Assembly: GCF_008634025.1 (NCBI RefSeq)
Contig: NZ_PDCM01000001.1
Span: forward strand, 372,001 to 436,000
Direction: 5' to 3'
DNA from: Streptomyces albofaciens JCM 4342
GTDB taxonomy: Bacteria; Actinomycetota; Actinomycetes; Streptomycetales; Streptomycetaceae
DNA: 64,000 nucleotides
In this document: positions 41,203 to 49,051 of the stretch, piece after piece
Position numbering within the stretch: position 1 is the first letter of the stretch
Layout: each line of letters opens with the position of its first letter
Made by a program: the position numbers and the translations under genes
The notes under the pieces: model-generated
The model's input: only the letters and a program-made list of their open reading frames with translations
Database searches by the model: none
What the model was told of the DNA's origin: nothing

Positions 41203-41281
41203 AACAAGGCCCAGGTCTGCGACCTGGGCCTTAACTCTGGAGCGGGTGACGGGAATCGAACCCGCGCTCTGAGCTTGGGAA
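41203..41281. repeat. attR: 79-bp core repeat, joined to the tRNA 5' half
   Basis: Identical to 30924-31002. Here the sequence continues as the 5' half of the tRNA (41282-41311), so integration rebuilt a complete gene with the element's own 3' part. The tRNA terminator stem is at 41206-41232. Confidence 0.95.
41206..41232 (-). terminator. Terminator of tRNA-Gly
   Basis: AAGGCCCAGGT, loop CTGCG, ACCTGGGCCTT: a perfect 11-bp stem a few bases after the tRNA 3' end. The same hairpin is present in attL. Confidence 0.8.
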
Positions 41282-41311
41282 GCTCATGTTCTACCATTAA
41301 ACTACACCCGC
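41238..41311 (-). tRNA. tRNA-Gly (anticodon CCC), host gene of the AICE
   Basis: The minus strand folds as a full tRNA: acceptor GCGGGTG (41311-41305) with CACCCGC, D arm GTTTAATGGTAGAAC, anticodon stem TGAGC/GCTCA with loop TTCCCAA (anticodon CCC, reads GGG), and T arm GCGGGTTCGATTCCCGT. CCA is encoded (41240-41238). The 3' part from the anticodon loop onward belongs to the inserted element. Confidence 0.96.
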
Positions 41312-41536
41312 TTGACGCGCCGCCCGTAGTGAGGGCGGTGCAGCGTCGCACACTCTACCCCATCGCAGGCCCCCGGTGCAGTTGACCGTGGGGTCCGGTC
41401 GTGTTCGGGGGGTGGGTTGCGGTGTGGGGTGCGGGAGTTGGGGCGTACGGTGGGGGCGCGGAGTGCCGCGTGTGGTGGCGCCCAGTTCATCCCCTAATGT
41501 GGCTTTTGTTGTCCACGCGTTTGGGAGAAGGACTTG

Positions 41537-41695
41537 ATGGAGCGCACCGTCGTACGTTGTGCCGAAGGGCACGTGTTCAGCACCGCTTCGTTTCCCATGC
41601 AGACCACGGACCGGCTCGGTCCCGGCCGCCTGCTGCGGTGTCCGCGCTGTGCGCGGCTGCGGCATTCGGTGCCGGTGGGGGGCGAGAAGCGCTGA
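41537..41695 (+). CDS. Small zinc-ribbon-like protein (52 residues)
   Basis: ATG 41537 has GGAGAAGGA upstream. The product reads MERTVVRCAEGHVFSTASFP, then a middle stretch and LLRCPRCARLRHSVPVG before the end. CxxxH and CxxC could bind one zinc. The composition is protein-like and the ribosome site strong, so I consider it real. A similar short protein after this tRNA is plausible in Streptomyces. Function unknown. The stretches on either side (41312-41536 and 41696-41903) show no other gene. Confidence 0.65.
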   Translation: MERTVVRCAEGHVFSTASFPMQTTDRLGPGRLLRCPRCARLRHSVPVGGEKR

Positions 41696-41903
41696 GGCGC
41701 GGTGGCCGCCGGTGAGTCGTTGAGGACCGGCCGGACCGGCCGGGCGGTGGAGAGGTGATGTGGACGGCAGCCGGTGGAGCGGCTGTGTGAGTTCCGGGCG
41801 AGGGCCCGGCCCCGGAGGCGGGGCCGGGCCCTCGCCGTATCGGACGGGGAGGGCGGGGCGGCGGTGTGCGGAGCGGGTCGGTCCGGGCGCGTATCCTCGA
41901 TGC

Positions 41904-42479
41904 GTGCTTCTCTCAGACAAGGACATCCGGACCGAGATCGACGCGGGCCGGGTCCGCATCGATCCCTACGACGAGTCGATGGTGCAGCCGTCGAGTATCG
42001 ATGTGCGCCTCGACCGGTACTTCCGGGTGTTCGAGAATCACCGGTACCCGCACATCGACCCCGCGGTGGAGCAGCAGGACCTGACGCGCGAGGTGGTGCC
42101 GGAGGGGGACGAGGCGTTCATCCTGCACCCCGGTGAGTTCGTGCTCGCCTCGACGTACGAGGTCATCACGCTGCCCGACGACCTCGCGTCGCGGCTGGAG
42201 GGGAAGAGCTCGCTGGGGCGGCTGGGGCTGCTGACGCACTCCACGGCCGGCTTCATCGACCCCGGTTTCAGCGGGCATGTCACGCTGGAGCTGAGCAATG
42301 TCGCGACGCTGCCGATAAAGCTGTGGCCCGGCATGAAGATCGGGCAGCTGTGCATGTTCCGGCTGACGTCGGCCGCCGAGCATCCGTACGGCTCCGAGAA
42401 GTACGGCTCGCGGTATCAGGGCCAGCGGGGGCCGACGCCCTCGCGGTCGTACAAGAATTTTCATCGGACACAGGTCTGA
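41904..42479 (+). CDS. dcd: dCTP deaminase
   Basis: The 191-residue product starts at GTG 41904 ([20 protein letters not shown]) and matches Dcd over its length. [19 protein letters not shown], the active-site block [20 protein letters not shown], then [18 protein letters not shown]. It deaminates dCTP to dUTP (some homologues go on to dUMP) for thymidylate synthesis. It acts as a trimer in the cytoplasm. No ribosome site is obvious, so the message may be leaderless. Followed by a phosphoribosyltransferase gene 16 bp later. Confidence 0.96.
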   Translation: MLLSDKDIRTEIDAGRVRIDPYDESMVQPSSIDVRLDRYFRVFENHRYPHIDPAVEQQDLTREVVPEGDEAFILHPGEFVLASTYEVITLPDDLASRLEGKSSLGRLGLLTHSTAGFIDPGFSGHVTLELSNVATLPIKLWPGMKIGQLCMFRLTSAAEHPYGSEKYGSRYQGQRGPTPSRSYKNFHRTQV

Positions 42480-42495
42480 GGGTGCGAGAGAACCA

Positions 42496-42993
42496 GTGAG
42501 TGGTGTGCGGGAGAACCTGACGTACGAGCGCTTCGGCGGCGCGATTCGCGAGCTGGCGCAGACGATCGCCGACGACGGGTACGAGCCCGACATCGTGCTG
42601 TCGATCGCGCGCGGCGGCGTCTTCGTGGCGGGCGGTCTGGCGTACGCGCTGGACTGCAAGAACATCCACCTGGTGAACGTGGAGTTCTACACCGGCGTCG
42701 GCACGACCCTGGAGATGCCGGTCATGCTGGCGCCGGTGCCGAACGCGATCGACTTCTCCGACAAGAAGGTGCTGATCGCGGACGACGTCGCCGACACCGG
42801 CAAGACGCTGAAGCTGGTGCACGACTTCTGCCTGGGGACGGTGGCCGAGGTCCGCAGCGCGGTGATCTATGAGAAGTCGCACTCGCTGGTGAAGTGCGAG
42901 TACGTGTGGAAGCGCACGGACGAGTGGATCAACTTCCCGTGGAGCGTCGAGCCGCCGGTGGTGCGGCGCGAGGGGCAGATCCTGGACGCCTGA
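42496..42993 (+). CDS. Phosphoribosyltransferase (type I PRTase fold)
   Basis: The 165-residue product starts at GTG 42496. The PRPP-binding motif VLIADDVADTGKTLKLV is at about residues 91-107, and IVLSIARGGVFVAGGLAYAL is the second loop. It resembles xanthine/hypoxanthine PRTases and related salvage enzymes. The base used cannot be fixed. C-terminal WKRTDEWINFPWSVEPPV is usual for this subgroup. Position behind dcd suggests a nucleotide-salvage unit. Confidence 0.9.
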   Translation: MSGVRENLTYERFGGAIRELAQTIADDGYEPDIVLSIARGGVFVAGGLAYALDCKNIHLVNVEFYTGVGTTLEMPVMLAPVPNAIDFSDKKVLIADDVADTGKTLKLVHDFCLGTVAEVRSAVIYEKSHSLVKCEYVWKRTDEWINFPWSVEPPVVRREGQILDA

Positions 42994-43061
42994 GGGAGGC
43001 GGCTCCGGGCGCCCGGGGAAGACCGCTCCGGGCGCTGAGGGAGACCGTTCCCGACGGAAGG

Positions 43062-43081
43062 CCCACCGAGTTTTCGGTGGG
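43062..43081. terminator. Terminator after the phosphoribosyltransferase gene
   Basis: CCCACCGA, loop GTTT, TCGGTGGG, followed by TCTTCTGTGTTT. An 8-bp stem with a T-rich tail, close to a classical intrinsic terminator. Confidence 0.85.
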
Positions 43082-43199
43082 TCTTCTGTGTTTACGGGGC
43101 GGAAGGTGAATTCGGGCCAATCCCGTTCCGGGTGTTCCACCCGTGGCTACCTCCGAGTAGAAACCGGCGGAAACAGCAGACCGGAGGGGAGGCCCAAGG

Positions 43200-44732
43200 G
43201 TGCGTGCGAGAGCAGGGCGGCTGTTGGCCGCCGCAGCGGCGTTGGCGGTGGGGTTCGGCGGAGCGGGCACGGTCGCGGGGGTGGGCGCCGGTACGGCGGT
43301 GGCCGCCCAGGCCGGTCCGGCGGCCGCCAAGCCGCTGCCGCCCGAGCTGGAGAAGATCCGGGCGGCCGAGGCCGTCAAGCTGTACGGGGACGCGGCCGAG
43401 CGGCCGGCCGGGCAGCGGAAGACCTCCTTGATCTCGCTGGGCGACAGCGAGATATCGGGGGAGGGCGTCGGTACGTACGAGCCGGGGACGAACGGGCCCG
43501 ACAACTGGTGTCACCGCTCGCCCGAGGCCGCCATCCACCGCACCGGGATACCGGCGGACGTGACGTACAACGTCGCCTGCTCCGGCGCGTACACCGGCAA
43601 CATCAACATCGGCGGGACCAAGCAGTACGCCGACGAACTGGTGCAGAGCGACAACCTGGCGATCAAGGCCCGCAACACCCGGCTGAAGATGGTGCTGCTG
43701 GTGGCCGGGGCCAACGACGACCTTCAGTTCGGGCCGGTGATGACGGACTGCGTCACCCGCTGGTTCACCTTGCAGGGCACCTGCGAACCGAAGTACGCGC
43801 CGGGCTGGCAGGGCCGTGTCGACGCGCTGGTGCCCAAGGTCGAGCGGAGCGTGCGCGACCTGCGGACCGTGATGCGCGACGCGGGGTACGCGGACGGCGA
43901 CTACAAGCTGGTCGTGATGGGCTACCCGAGCCCCATCGGGCCGGACATCGAGGACAACCCGAACTTCCCGGGCAAGCTGCCGGGCGGATGCACGGGCTAC
44001 ACCTCCGACTCCGCGTGGGGACGGAACGTTGCCGTTCCGACGTTCGAGAAGGGGATGCGGAAGGTCGCCGCGGACACCGGCGCGACCTACCTCGACAACT
44101 CGCGGCTCTTCCACGGCCACGAGGTGTGCATGGAGGACACCTGGGCCCGCGGCCTGTACGTGGACCTCACCAACCCCTTCCCGCCGGACTCCAACTCCGT
44201 ACGGCAGTCCTTCCACCCGAACGCGCGCGGCCACGGCGCCTTCGCCTCCTGCCTGACGCAGCTGTACGCGTCCGACCGGCGCGAGGCCTCCTGCGCCGAC
44301 CCGGCGAGCACCGGGCAGCCGAAGCTGTACCCGCTGGCCTGGGACGACGTGTACCGGCCGCTGAAGAACGCGGGCACCGGAAGCTGTGTGGACGCCAAGG
44401 GCGCGAGCAGCGGAAACGGTACGGCGGTGATCGGCTGGGACTGCAACGGACAGCGGAACCAGGACTGGTGGCACGACACGGAGCGCCGCTCGGTGCACGT
44501 GGGCCTGACCCAGGACCGGTGCCTGGACGTGCCGGGCGCGAAGTACGAGGCCGGGGCCGGGCTGGTGCTCTGGAACTGCTCGGGCGCGGCCAACCAGCAG
44601 TTCGTGAAGGACGCGGGCAGCGGCTCGGTCCGGCCGGCCGCCGCGCCGGGGCTGTGCCTGACGCTGGGCTCGGCCAAGGACGCGGTACGGCTGCAGAAGT
44701 GCGACGGGTCGGCGGGGCAGCGGTTCGCGTGA
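43200..44732 (+). CDS. Secreted SGNH/GDSL hydrolase with C-terminal ricin-type lectin domain
   Basis: The 510-residue product starts at GTG 43200 behind GGAGGGGAGG and has a signal peptide (RARAGRLLAAAAALAVGFGG...). The hydrolase part shows the GDS block SLISLGDSEISGEGVG, oxyanion Gly/Asn blocks (VACSGAYTGN, LLVAGANDD) and catalytic SFHPNARGHG. From about residue 385 a beta-trefoil with QDW/QQF repeats follows (AGTGSCVDAKGASSGNGTAV, GLTQDRCLDVPGAK, APGLCLTLGS). It is likely an extracellular esterase or lipase held to a polysaccharide. A strong terminator follows. Confidence 0.93.
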   Translation: MRARAGRLLAAAAALAVGFGGAGTVAGVGAGTAVAAQAGPAAAKPLPPELEKIRAAEAVKLYGDAAERPAGQRKTSLISLGDSEISGEGVGTYEPGTNGPDNWCHRSPEAAIHRTGIPADVTYNVACSGAYTGNINIGGTKQYADELVQSDNLAIKARNTRLKMVLLVAGANDDLQFGPVMTDCVTRWFTLQGTCEPKYAPGWQGRVDALVPKVERSVRDLRTVMRDAGYADGDYKLVVMGYPSPIGPDIEDNPNFPGKLPGGCTGYTSDSAWGRNVAVPTFEKGMRKVAADTGATYLDNSRLFHGHEVCMEDTWARGLYVDLTNPFPPDSNSVRQSFHPNARGHGAFASCLTQLYASDRREASCADPASTGQPKLYPLAWDDVYRPLKNAGTGSCVDAKGASSGNGTAVIGWDCNGQRNQDWWHDTERRSVHVGLTQDRCLDVPGAKYEAGAGLVLWNCSGAANQQFVKDAGSGSVRPAAAPGLCLTLGSAKDAVRLQKCDGSAGQRFA

Positions 44733-44765
44733 CCGGCTCTTGGGCGCCGTGATCGGCTCTTGCGC

Positions 44766-44798
44766 GCAAGGCCCCGCTCCGGGAGAGCGGGGCCTTGC
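44766..44798. terminator. Terminator after the SGNH hydrolase gene
   Basis: A perfect 14-bp stem (GCAAGGCCCCGCTC with its complement) closes loop CGGGA, 33 bp after the stop. Confidence 0.9.
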
Positions 44799-44824
44799 GG
44801 CGGAGGCAGGGTGGGGGATCGGCG

Positions 44825-44902
44825 TGCGGGGTGTGCGGCCGGGCCGGTGTACGGGGTGTGCGGCCGGCCCGGCCTACGGGGCGTACGCCGGGCCGGTCTA
44901 CG
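44825..44902. repeat. Degenerate 24-26-bp tandem repeat, three copies
   Basis: Units of the type TACGGGGTGTGCGGCCGGCC repeat between the convergent hydrolase and Yip1 genes and end at the Yip1 stop. No coding role. Confidence 0.7.
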
Positions 44903-44903
44903 G

Positions 44904-45917
44904 CTAGAGCGTGCCCAGTTTGACCAGGGCCAGCAGCGCGACCAGCTGGATCGCGGCGGCGCCCAGCGCCTTGGGCCACGGGAGGTCGTGCGACTTGCTC
45001 ACCATCGAGGTGAAGAGCGCGCCCGCGGCCAGCCAGGTGGCCCAGCCCACCACCTGCACCAGGGTGCTGTCGCCGCCCAGGAACATCGCGAAGAGCAGTC
45101 TCGGCGCGTCCGTGATCGACATGATCAGCATGGACAGGCCGACGGTCGGCTGCCAGGCGCCGTCGCCGCCGAGCTGGCGGGCGAGGGTGTGGGTGACCGC
45201 GCCCAGGATCAGTCCGCCGACGACGAACATCACGGCGGTGATCAGCACCCACGGGATGCTGTTGGAGAGCGTGGCGTTCAGCACGTCCTCGCGGGCCTTG
45301 TCGAAGCCGAAGACCGCGAGCAGGCCGTAGACGAACGTGACGATCAGGGCCGGGCCCCAGACCGGGTGGTCGCGCATCTGCCAGAAGGTCGGGTTCGGCC
45401 GGGTGACCAGGCCGGTCAGCAGCTGCTTCCAGGGCAGCCGGGGGCCGGCCGGCGGGGCCGTGGCCTGGCCCGCGCGGTAGGTGCCGCCGTCGGCGTAGCC
45501 GTCGTCGCCGTACTGGCCGCCGTAGCCGTCGTCCGCCGGGGGGCCGTACGCGTCCGGAGCCTCGCCGACGCTGAACTGCTGGGTGTGGCCCGGGGCGTTG
45601 TCGTTGGCGTACGGCGCGTAGGACTGCTGCTGCGGCTGGTAGCCGCCGTCCCCGAAGTACTCGGGCTCGCCGTGCCGGTCGCCGCCGTACGGACCCGGTT
45701 GCGGGCCGCCGTACGACTGCGGGGGCTGCGGTGGCCGGTGCGGTTGCTGCTGCCACTGCTGCCCGTGCGGAGACGGGGGCTGCTGCCCGTACGGCTGTCC
45801 CTGCCCGCCGTACGGCGCCTGCTGCCCCTGCGGACCGTACGGAGCCTGCTGCCCCTGCTGCTGCCCCTGTTGCGCGGTCCGGGCGTCCCGTCCGCGACCC
45901 ATCCTGAATCCAGCCAC
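44904..45917 (-). CDS. Yip1-family membrane protein with Gln/Pro/Tyr-rich N terminus
   Basis: I start at GTG 45917 (MAGFRMGRGRD); ATG 45902 is an alternative, and the longer ORF to 46070 translates a DNA repeat. The 337-residue product has an intrinsically disordered N half (repeats of QQ and PYGQ) to about residue 165. A C-terminal membrane domain has five segments (PALIVTFVYGLLAVFGF, WVLITAVMFVVGGLILGAV, LSMLIMSITDAPRLLFAM, VVGWATWLAAGALF, and the last 20 residues), in the Yip1 pattern. The function in bacteria is unknown. Confidence 0.8.
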   Translation of the reverse strand: MAGFRMGRGRDARTAQQGQQQGQQAPYGPQGQQAPYGGQGQPYGQQPPSPHGQQWQQQPHRPPQPPQSYGGPQPGPYGGDRHGEPEYFGDGGYQPQQQSYAPYANDNAPGHTQQFSVGEAPDAYGPPADDGYGGQYGDDGYADGGTYRAGQATAPPAGPRLPWKQLLTGLVTRPNPTFWQMRDHPVWGPALIVTFVYGLLAVFGFDKAREDVLNATLSNSIPWVLITAVMFVVGGLILGAVTHTLARQLGGDGAWQPTVGLSMLIMSITDAPRLLFAMFLGGDSTLVQVVGWATWLAAGALFTSMVSKSHDLPWPKALGAAAIQLVALLALVKLGTL

Positions 45918-46011
45918 GTCATCGAACGTACCTGGTCTCGGCGGCCCGGGGGCCGGGCCCGGGGACAGCGGCCCGCTTTGCTGCCGAGCTGTGACATCCC
46001 CTAGGGGAGCG

Positions 46012-46165
46012 GGGTGCGCTTCCCCGACGGGAAGGGGGCACGGCTCCCCGAGGGGAGTGGGCGCGTTCACCGACGGGCGTGGGCGCGTTCACCGAGGGGA
46101 GTCGGTGCGCTTCCCCGAGGGGAGTCGGTGCGCTATCCCGAGGGGAGTCGGCGCGCTTCCCCGAG
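46012..46165. repeat. 23-bp tandem repeat upstream of the Yip1 gene
   Basis: About six units of GAGTCGGTGCGCTTCCCCGAGGG lie head to tail (best conserved at 46,098-46,165), each with a possible CCCCGAGGGG self-complementary core. They and the hairpin at 46213-46253 fill the 620-bp gap 45918-46538, in which I see no credible gene. Confidence 0.8.
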
Positions 46166-46212
46166 AGGACGCGGAGAATCCCCTTCACCGGGGCCGTCAC
46201 TGGCTTCACCGG

Positions 46213-46253
46213 CCCGTGAGGCATCGGATCATCGTCGTCCGACGCCTCACGGG
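46213..46253. terminator. Hairpin between the AraC gene and the repeat array
   Basis: A 16-bp stem (CCCGTGAGGCATCGGA with TCCGACGCCTCACGGG, one mismatch) and a 9-base loop. It may end the AraC-gene transcript, though it is about 290 bp past the stop. Confidence 0.5.
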
Positions 46254-46538
46254 CGGGTGGGTCCGGCAGCGGTTACGGGGGGATACCGGCCGGTACCCAG
46301 GGACCACGGTCCACCGGTGAATGCCGCCGTCGGCACTCACGGAGGGACGTACGCATCGGCGACGCCGACCGGGCCCTGGCACCCAGACCGTAGCCGTACG
46401 GGAGCGGCGGCATGATCCATTCTGCGCAGGCGGTATCCGGATCACGCTGCGTGTTCGTGGGCGGGGCCTGGCTGCCCGCGGGGACGCGTGCGCGGGTGCC
46501 CGCCCGCCGTCGCGCGAGGACGATCGCCCGCCGTCGCG

Positions 46539-47540
46539 TCAGGGCGCCTGCAACGTCTGGGAAGGCGTCTCCCCGAACCGCTCGCGGTAACTGCGCGCGA
46601 AGCGCCCGAGGTGCACAAAGCCCCAGCGGTACGCCACTTCACCCACACTCAGCTCGCCCGGCCCCGCCCGCCGCAGCTCGTCCCGTACGCGGCTCAGCCG
46701 TACGTCGCGCAGGTACGCCATCGGCGACATGCCGACGTGCCGGCGGAAGCCCTCCTGGAGCCACCGCACGCTGACCTGTGCGACGGCGGCGAGTTCGGCG
46801 GTGTCGAAGGGGTGCTCGGGGCAGTCCTGGATGGCGTCCAGCGCGCGCTTGACGGGCGCCGGGCGGTACGAGGGCGCGGGCGGGCGGCTCAGCTCCTCGC
46901 GGTACGGATGGTCGGCGGCCAGCAACAGCCCGCTCAGCAGCGCCTCTTGCAGCGGGGCCGACACCAGCGGCTGGTGCAGCAGGCCGCCCGCGTCCTGGAC
47001 GTCCCGTACGGCGGCCCGTACCAGTCGTGCCCAGCTGAGCCCCGGGCCGCGGGACACGTCGAAACCGGCGGCGAAGCGCACCGGCGCGCCGACGGTTCTG
47101 CCGAGCATGTGCTCCAGGTGCCGCTCCAGATCCGCCGTACGGATCTTCAGCGCCAGCAGCCGGCAGCCGGCGTGCCACCGGTCGATGGTGGTGCTGCCGT
47201 CCGGCTGGAACACCCCGGCCCGGTCCGGGGTGGCGGTCTCCGCCGCGCCCGTACCCTGCCGCCACTGGATGCTGCCGCTCAGCGGTACGTCGACGTGGTA
47301 CGAGCCCAGCTCCCCGGACCGCAGCCGCAGATCGGTGCCGAATCCCACCTCACCGACGGTGACCGCGCCGAGCTGCACCACGTCGAGGTGCGCGCCCACG
47401 TCGTCGCCCGGGCGGAGCCGGTCGATGTGGGTGACGTAGAAGGCCTTGCCGAGCATCCACCGGGCCTCGTCGAGGTCGGCCGTCCGCAGGGACAGCACCG
47501 GGGGTGCCGACGGTGACGCCGCTCCCGGCTCAGCAGACAT
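46539..47540 (-). CDS. AraC-family transcriptional regulator
   Basis: I start at ATG 47540; a GTG at 47549 is also possible behind GGGGGAAGGG. The 333-residue product has an AraC-binding-like N domain (about 20-190: LGSYHVDVPLSGSIQWRQG, TTIDRWHAGCRLLALKI). The C-terminal double helix-turn-helix (AELAAVAQVSVRWLQEGFRR, VGMSPMAYLRDVRLSRVRDE, GEVAYRWGFVHLGRFARSYR) is complete. It stands alone, so the target genes cannot be inferred. Confidence 0.92.
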   Translation of the reverse strand: MSAEPGAASPSAPPVLSLRTADLDEARWMLGKAFYVTHIDRLRPGDDVGAHLDVVQLGAVTVGEVGFGTDLRLRSGELGSYHVDVPLSGSIQWRQGTGAAETATPDRAGVFQPDGSTTIDRWHAGCRLLALKIRTADLERHLEHMLGRTVGAPVRFAAGFDVSRGPGLSWARLVRAAVRDVQDAGGLLHQPLVSAPLQEALLSGLLLAADHPYREELSRPPAPSYRPAPVKRALDAIQDCPEHPFDTAELAAVAQVSVRWLQEGFRRHVGMSPMAYLRDVRLSRVRDELRRAGPGELSVGEVAYRWGFVHLGRFARSYRERFGETPSQTLQAP

Positions 47541-47740
47541 GTCCAGCACGACCCTTCCCCCGGGCTGACAGGTTCCCCCGGGCAGACAGAACCGTCCGTC
47601 CGGCACTGCCCGCCTCAACTGCGCACTCGGGAAAGGATATGTGCAGGGGGCAGTCGGGTGGCGGTGGTTCCGGGGTGGACGGCCATCCCCCCGGCTCCGC
47701 CTCCCGGGCACCGGCCCCTGAGGGGCGGGCGCCCTGTGGA

Positions 47741-48622
47741 TCAGGACGATTTCGCCGCGCCGCCCGTCACCCGCTCGTACAGCTCCCGCGCCTGCCGGTC
47801 GAAGAGGACGGCCGTCGACTCGGCGTCCGTGTCGCCGCCGCTCAGCACGCCGATCAGGCGGCCGGGGCGGCGGGCGTCGTGGTGGTCGGCGAGCCAGGGG
47901 CTGCCGCTGGTGCCGTCGTGGAAGCCGCCGCACCGCATCAGCATCATGTACGGCTGGTCGTCGTCGCGCTGGGTGTCCGTGGCGCAGGTGATCGGGTGGT
48001 TGTCGGGGTTGTACGCCTCATTGGGGTAGCCGACGACGGTGACGTGGCGGCGGGGGCCGGAGGACCAGTCGGGGGTGGCGGCGCCGACGACCTCCTGCAC
48101 GGAGCGGCCCTGGGCGTCCGGCTCGACGGTCAGGAAGGCGTAGTCGCCCCGGTCGCCGTCCTCCTCCTGCCACGCCCGTGGCACGTGGATGCCGTTGACC
48201 TTCCACTTCCCGTACGGGAACGTGCCTTCGCCGGCCCCGGAGAAGCGCGGCGCGAACTGCAGGTCGCCGGTGATCGGCCCGGACTCCTTCCCGCCGTCCG
48301 GGTCCCCGCCCTTGCCCTCGTCCTCGTCGCCGTCCTCGTCGCCGTCCTCGTCGTCGTCCTGGAAGTGGACGCAGTGCGCGGCGGTGACGAGCACATTGCC
48401 CTTCGGGCTGTCGACGACGCTCGCGGTGCAGTGGTGCTCCCCGTCGGCGAACAGGACGCCGACGAAGGGCAGCCCCTCGAAGTGCCGGGCGGCGGGCTGC
48501 GAGGGGTCCGCCGCCCGCGAACTCCCGCCACAGCCGGTGAGCCCGACGAGTGCGGCCATCGCGGCAGCGGCGGCGGTGACGGTGGTGGCGGCTGTGGCGA
48601 CAGGGGTCCGGGCGGATCTCAT
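47741..48622 (-). CDS. Trypsin-like serine protease, lipoprotein-type signal
   Basis: I start at ATG 48622 (MRSARTPVATA). The 293-residue product has a lipobox LTGC near residue 31, then the chymotrypsin fold: His in VTAAHCVHF, Asp in DRGDYAFLTVE, Ser in GTSGSPWLAD. An acidic insert EDGDEDGDEDEG, encoded by GTCCTC hexamer repeats, sits after the catalytic His. It likely cleaves proteins on the cell surface; the substrate is unknown. The reading frame upstream runs through the 19-bp repeat array and is not counted as coding. Confidence 0.87.
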   Translation of the reverse strand: MRSARTPVATAATTVTAAAAAMAALVGLTGCGGSSRAADPSQPAARHFEGLPFVGVLFADGEHHCTASVVDSPKGNVLVTAAHCVHFQDDDEDGDEDGDEDEGKGGDPDGGKESGPITGDLQFAPRFSGAGEGTFPYGKWKVNGIHVPRAWQEEDGDRGDYAFLTVEPDAQGRSVQEVVGAATPDWSSGPRRHVTVVGYPNEAYNPDNHPITCATDTQRDDDQPYMMLMRCGGFHDGTSGSPWLADHHDARRPGRLIGVLSGGDTDAESTAVLFDRQARELYERVTGGAAKSS

Positions 48623-48740
48623 GTACGGGACGGTACGTCGCGCCGCGTGTGTACGCCGCTCCACGGGCCTACGCCGGTACGGCCTCGGCACGTCGGGACG
48701 GAGGTGGAGCGTCGGGACGAGGACGGAGCGACGGGACGGC

Positions 48741-48942
48741 AACGTATCGATGACACGTGACCGTATCGATGGCGCGCGACCGTATCGATGACACGTGACC
48801 GTATCGATGGCGCGCGACCGTAGCGATGACACGTGACCGTAGCGATGACACGTGACCGTATCGACGGCACGCTTCCGTATCGATGACACGTGACCGTATC
48901 GACGGCACGCTTCCGTATCGATGACACGCATGCGTACCGACG
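48741..48942. repeat. 19-bp minisatellite, about ten copies, with CACGTG and ATCGAT cores
   Basis: Units alternate between two types: ACCGTATCGATGACACGTG and ACCGTATCGATGGCGCGCG early on, later ACCGTATCGACGGCACGCT. All keep CCGTANCGA and abut without spacers. Half the units contain CACGTG, a palindrome. They fill much of the 429-bp gap 48623-49051 between the protease start and the Fe-S oxidoreductase end; the rest shows no gene. Confidence 0.92.
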
Positions 48943-49051
48943 CAACGCACCCGGCCGCCCCCACCGAAGCGGGAGCGACCGGGTGCGGGGCAGGGGAGCC
49001 GGGGGATCGGGGGCCGGGGAACCGGGCGACCGAGGAATCGGACGGAACCGG

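Larger units (their letters stand above)
30924..41281. mobile_element. Integrative conjugative element (AICE, pSAM2-like) in tRNA-Gly(CCC)
   Basis: The element is bounded by a 79-bp perfect direct repeat (30924-31002 and 41203-41281) that includes 43-44 bases of the tRNA-Gly 3' part and its terminator. Excision would give a circle of 10,279 bp. It holds the hallmark AICE modules: tyrosine integrase and Xis at the attR end, a HUH-type RepSA initiator, one FtsK/SpoIIIE-type TraSA, Spd spread proteins, a GntR repressor and a Nudix hydrolase. Genes look intact. Transfer of double-stranded DNA by one FtsK-like protein is known for this group. Cargo without assigned role lies between attL and the Nudix gene. 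Confidence 0.95.

Noticed and set aside
48741..48942. CRISPR array
   Set aside because: The 19-bp units abut with no unique spacers, and no cas genes are in the window.
48623..48964. N-terminal extension of the serine protease through the repeat array
   Set aside because: The extension translates the minisatellite. The signal peptide and lipobox place the start at 48622.
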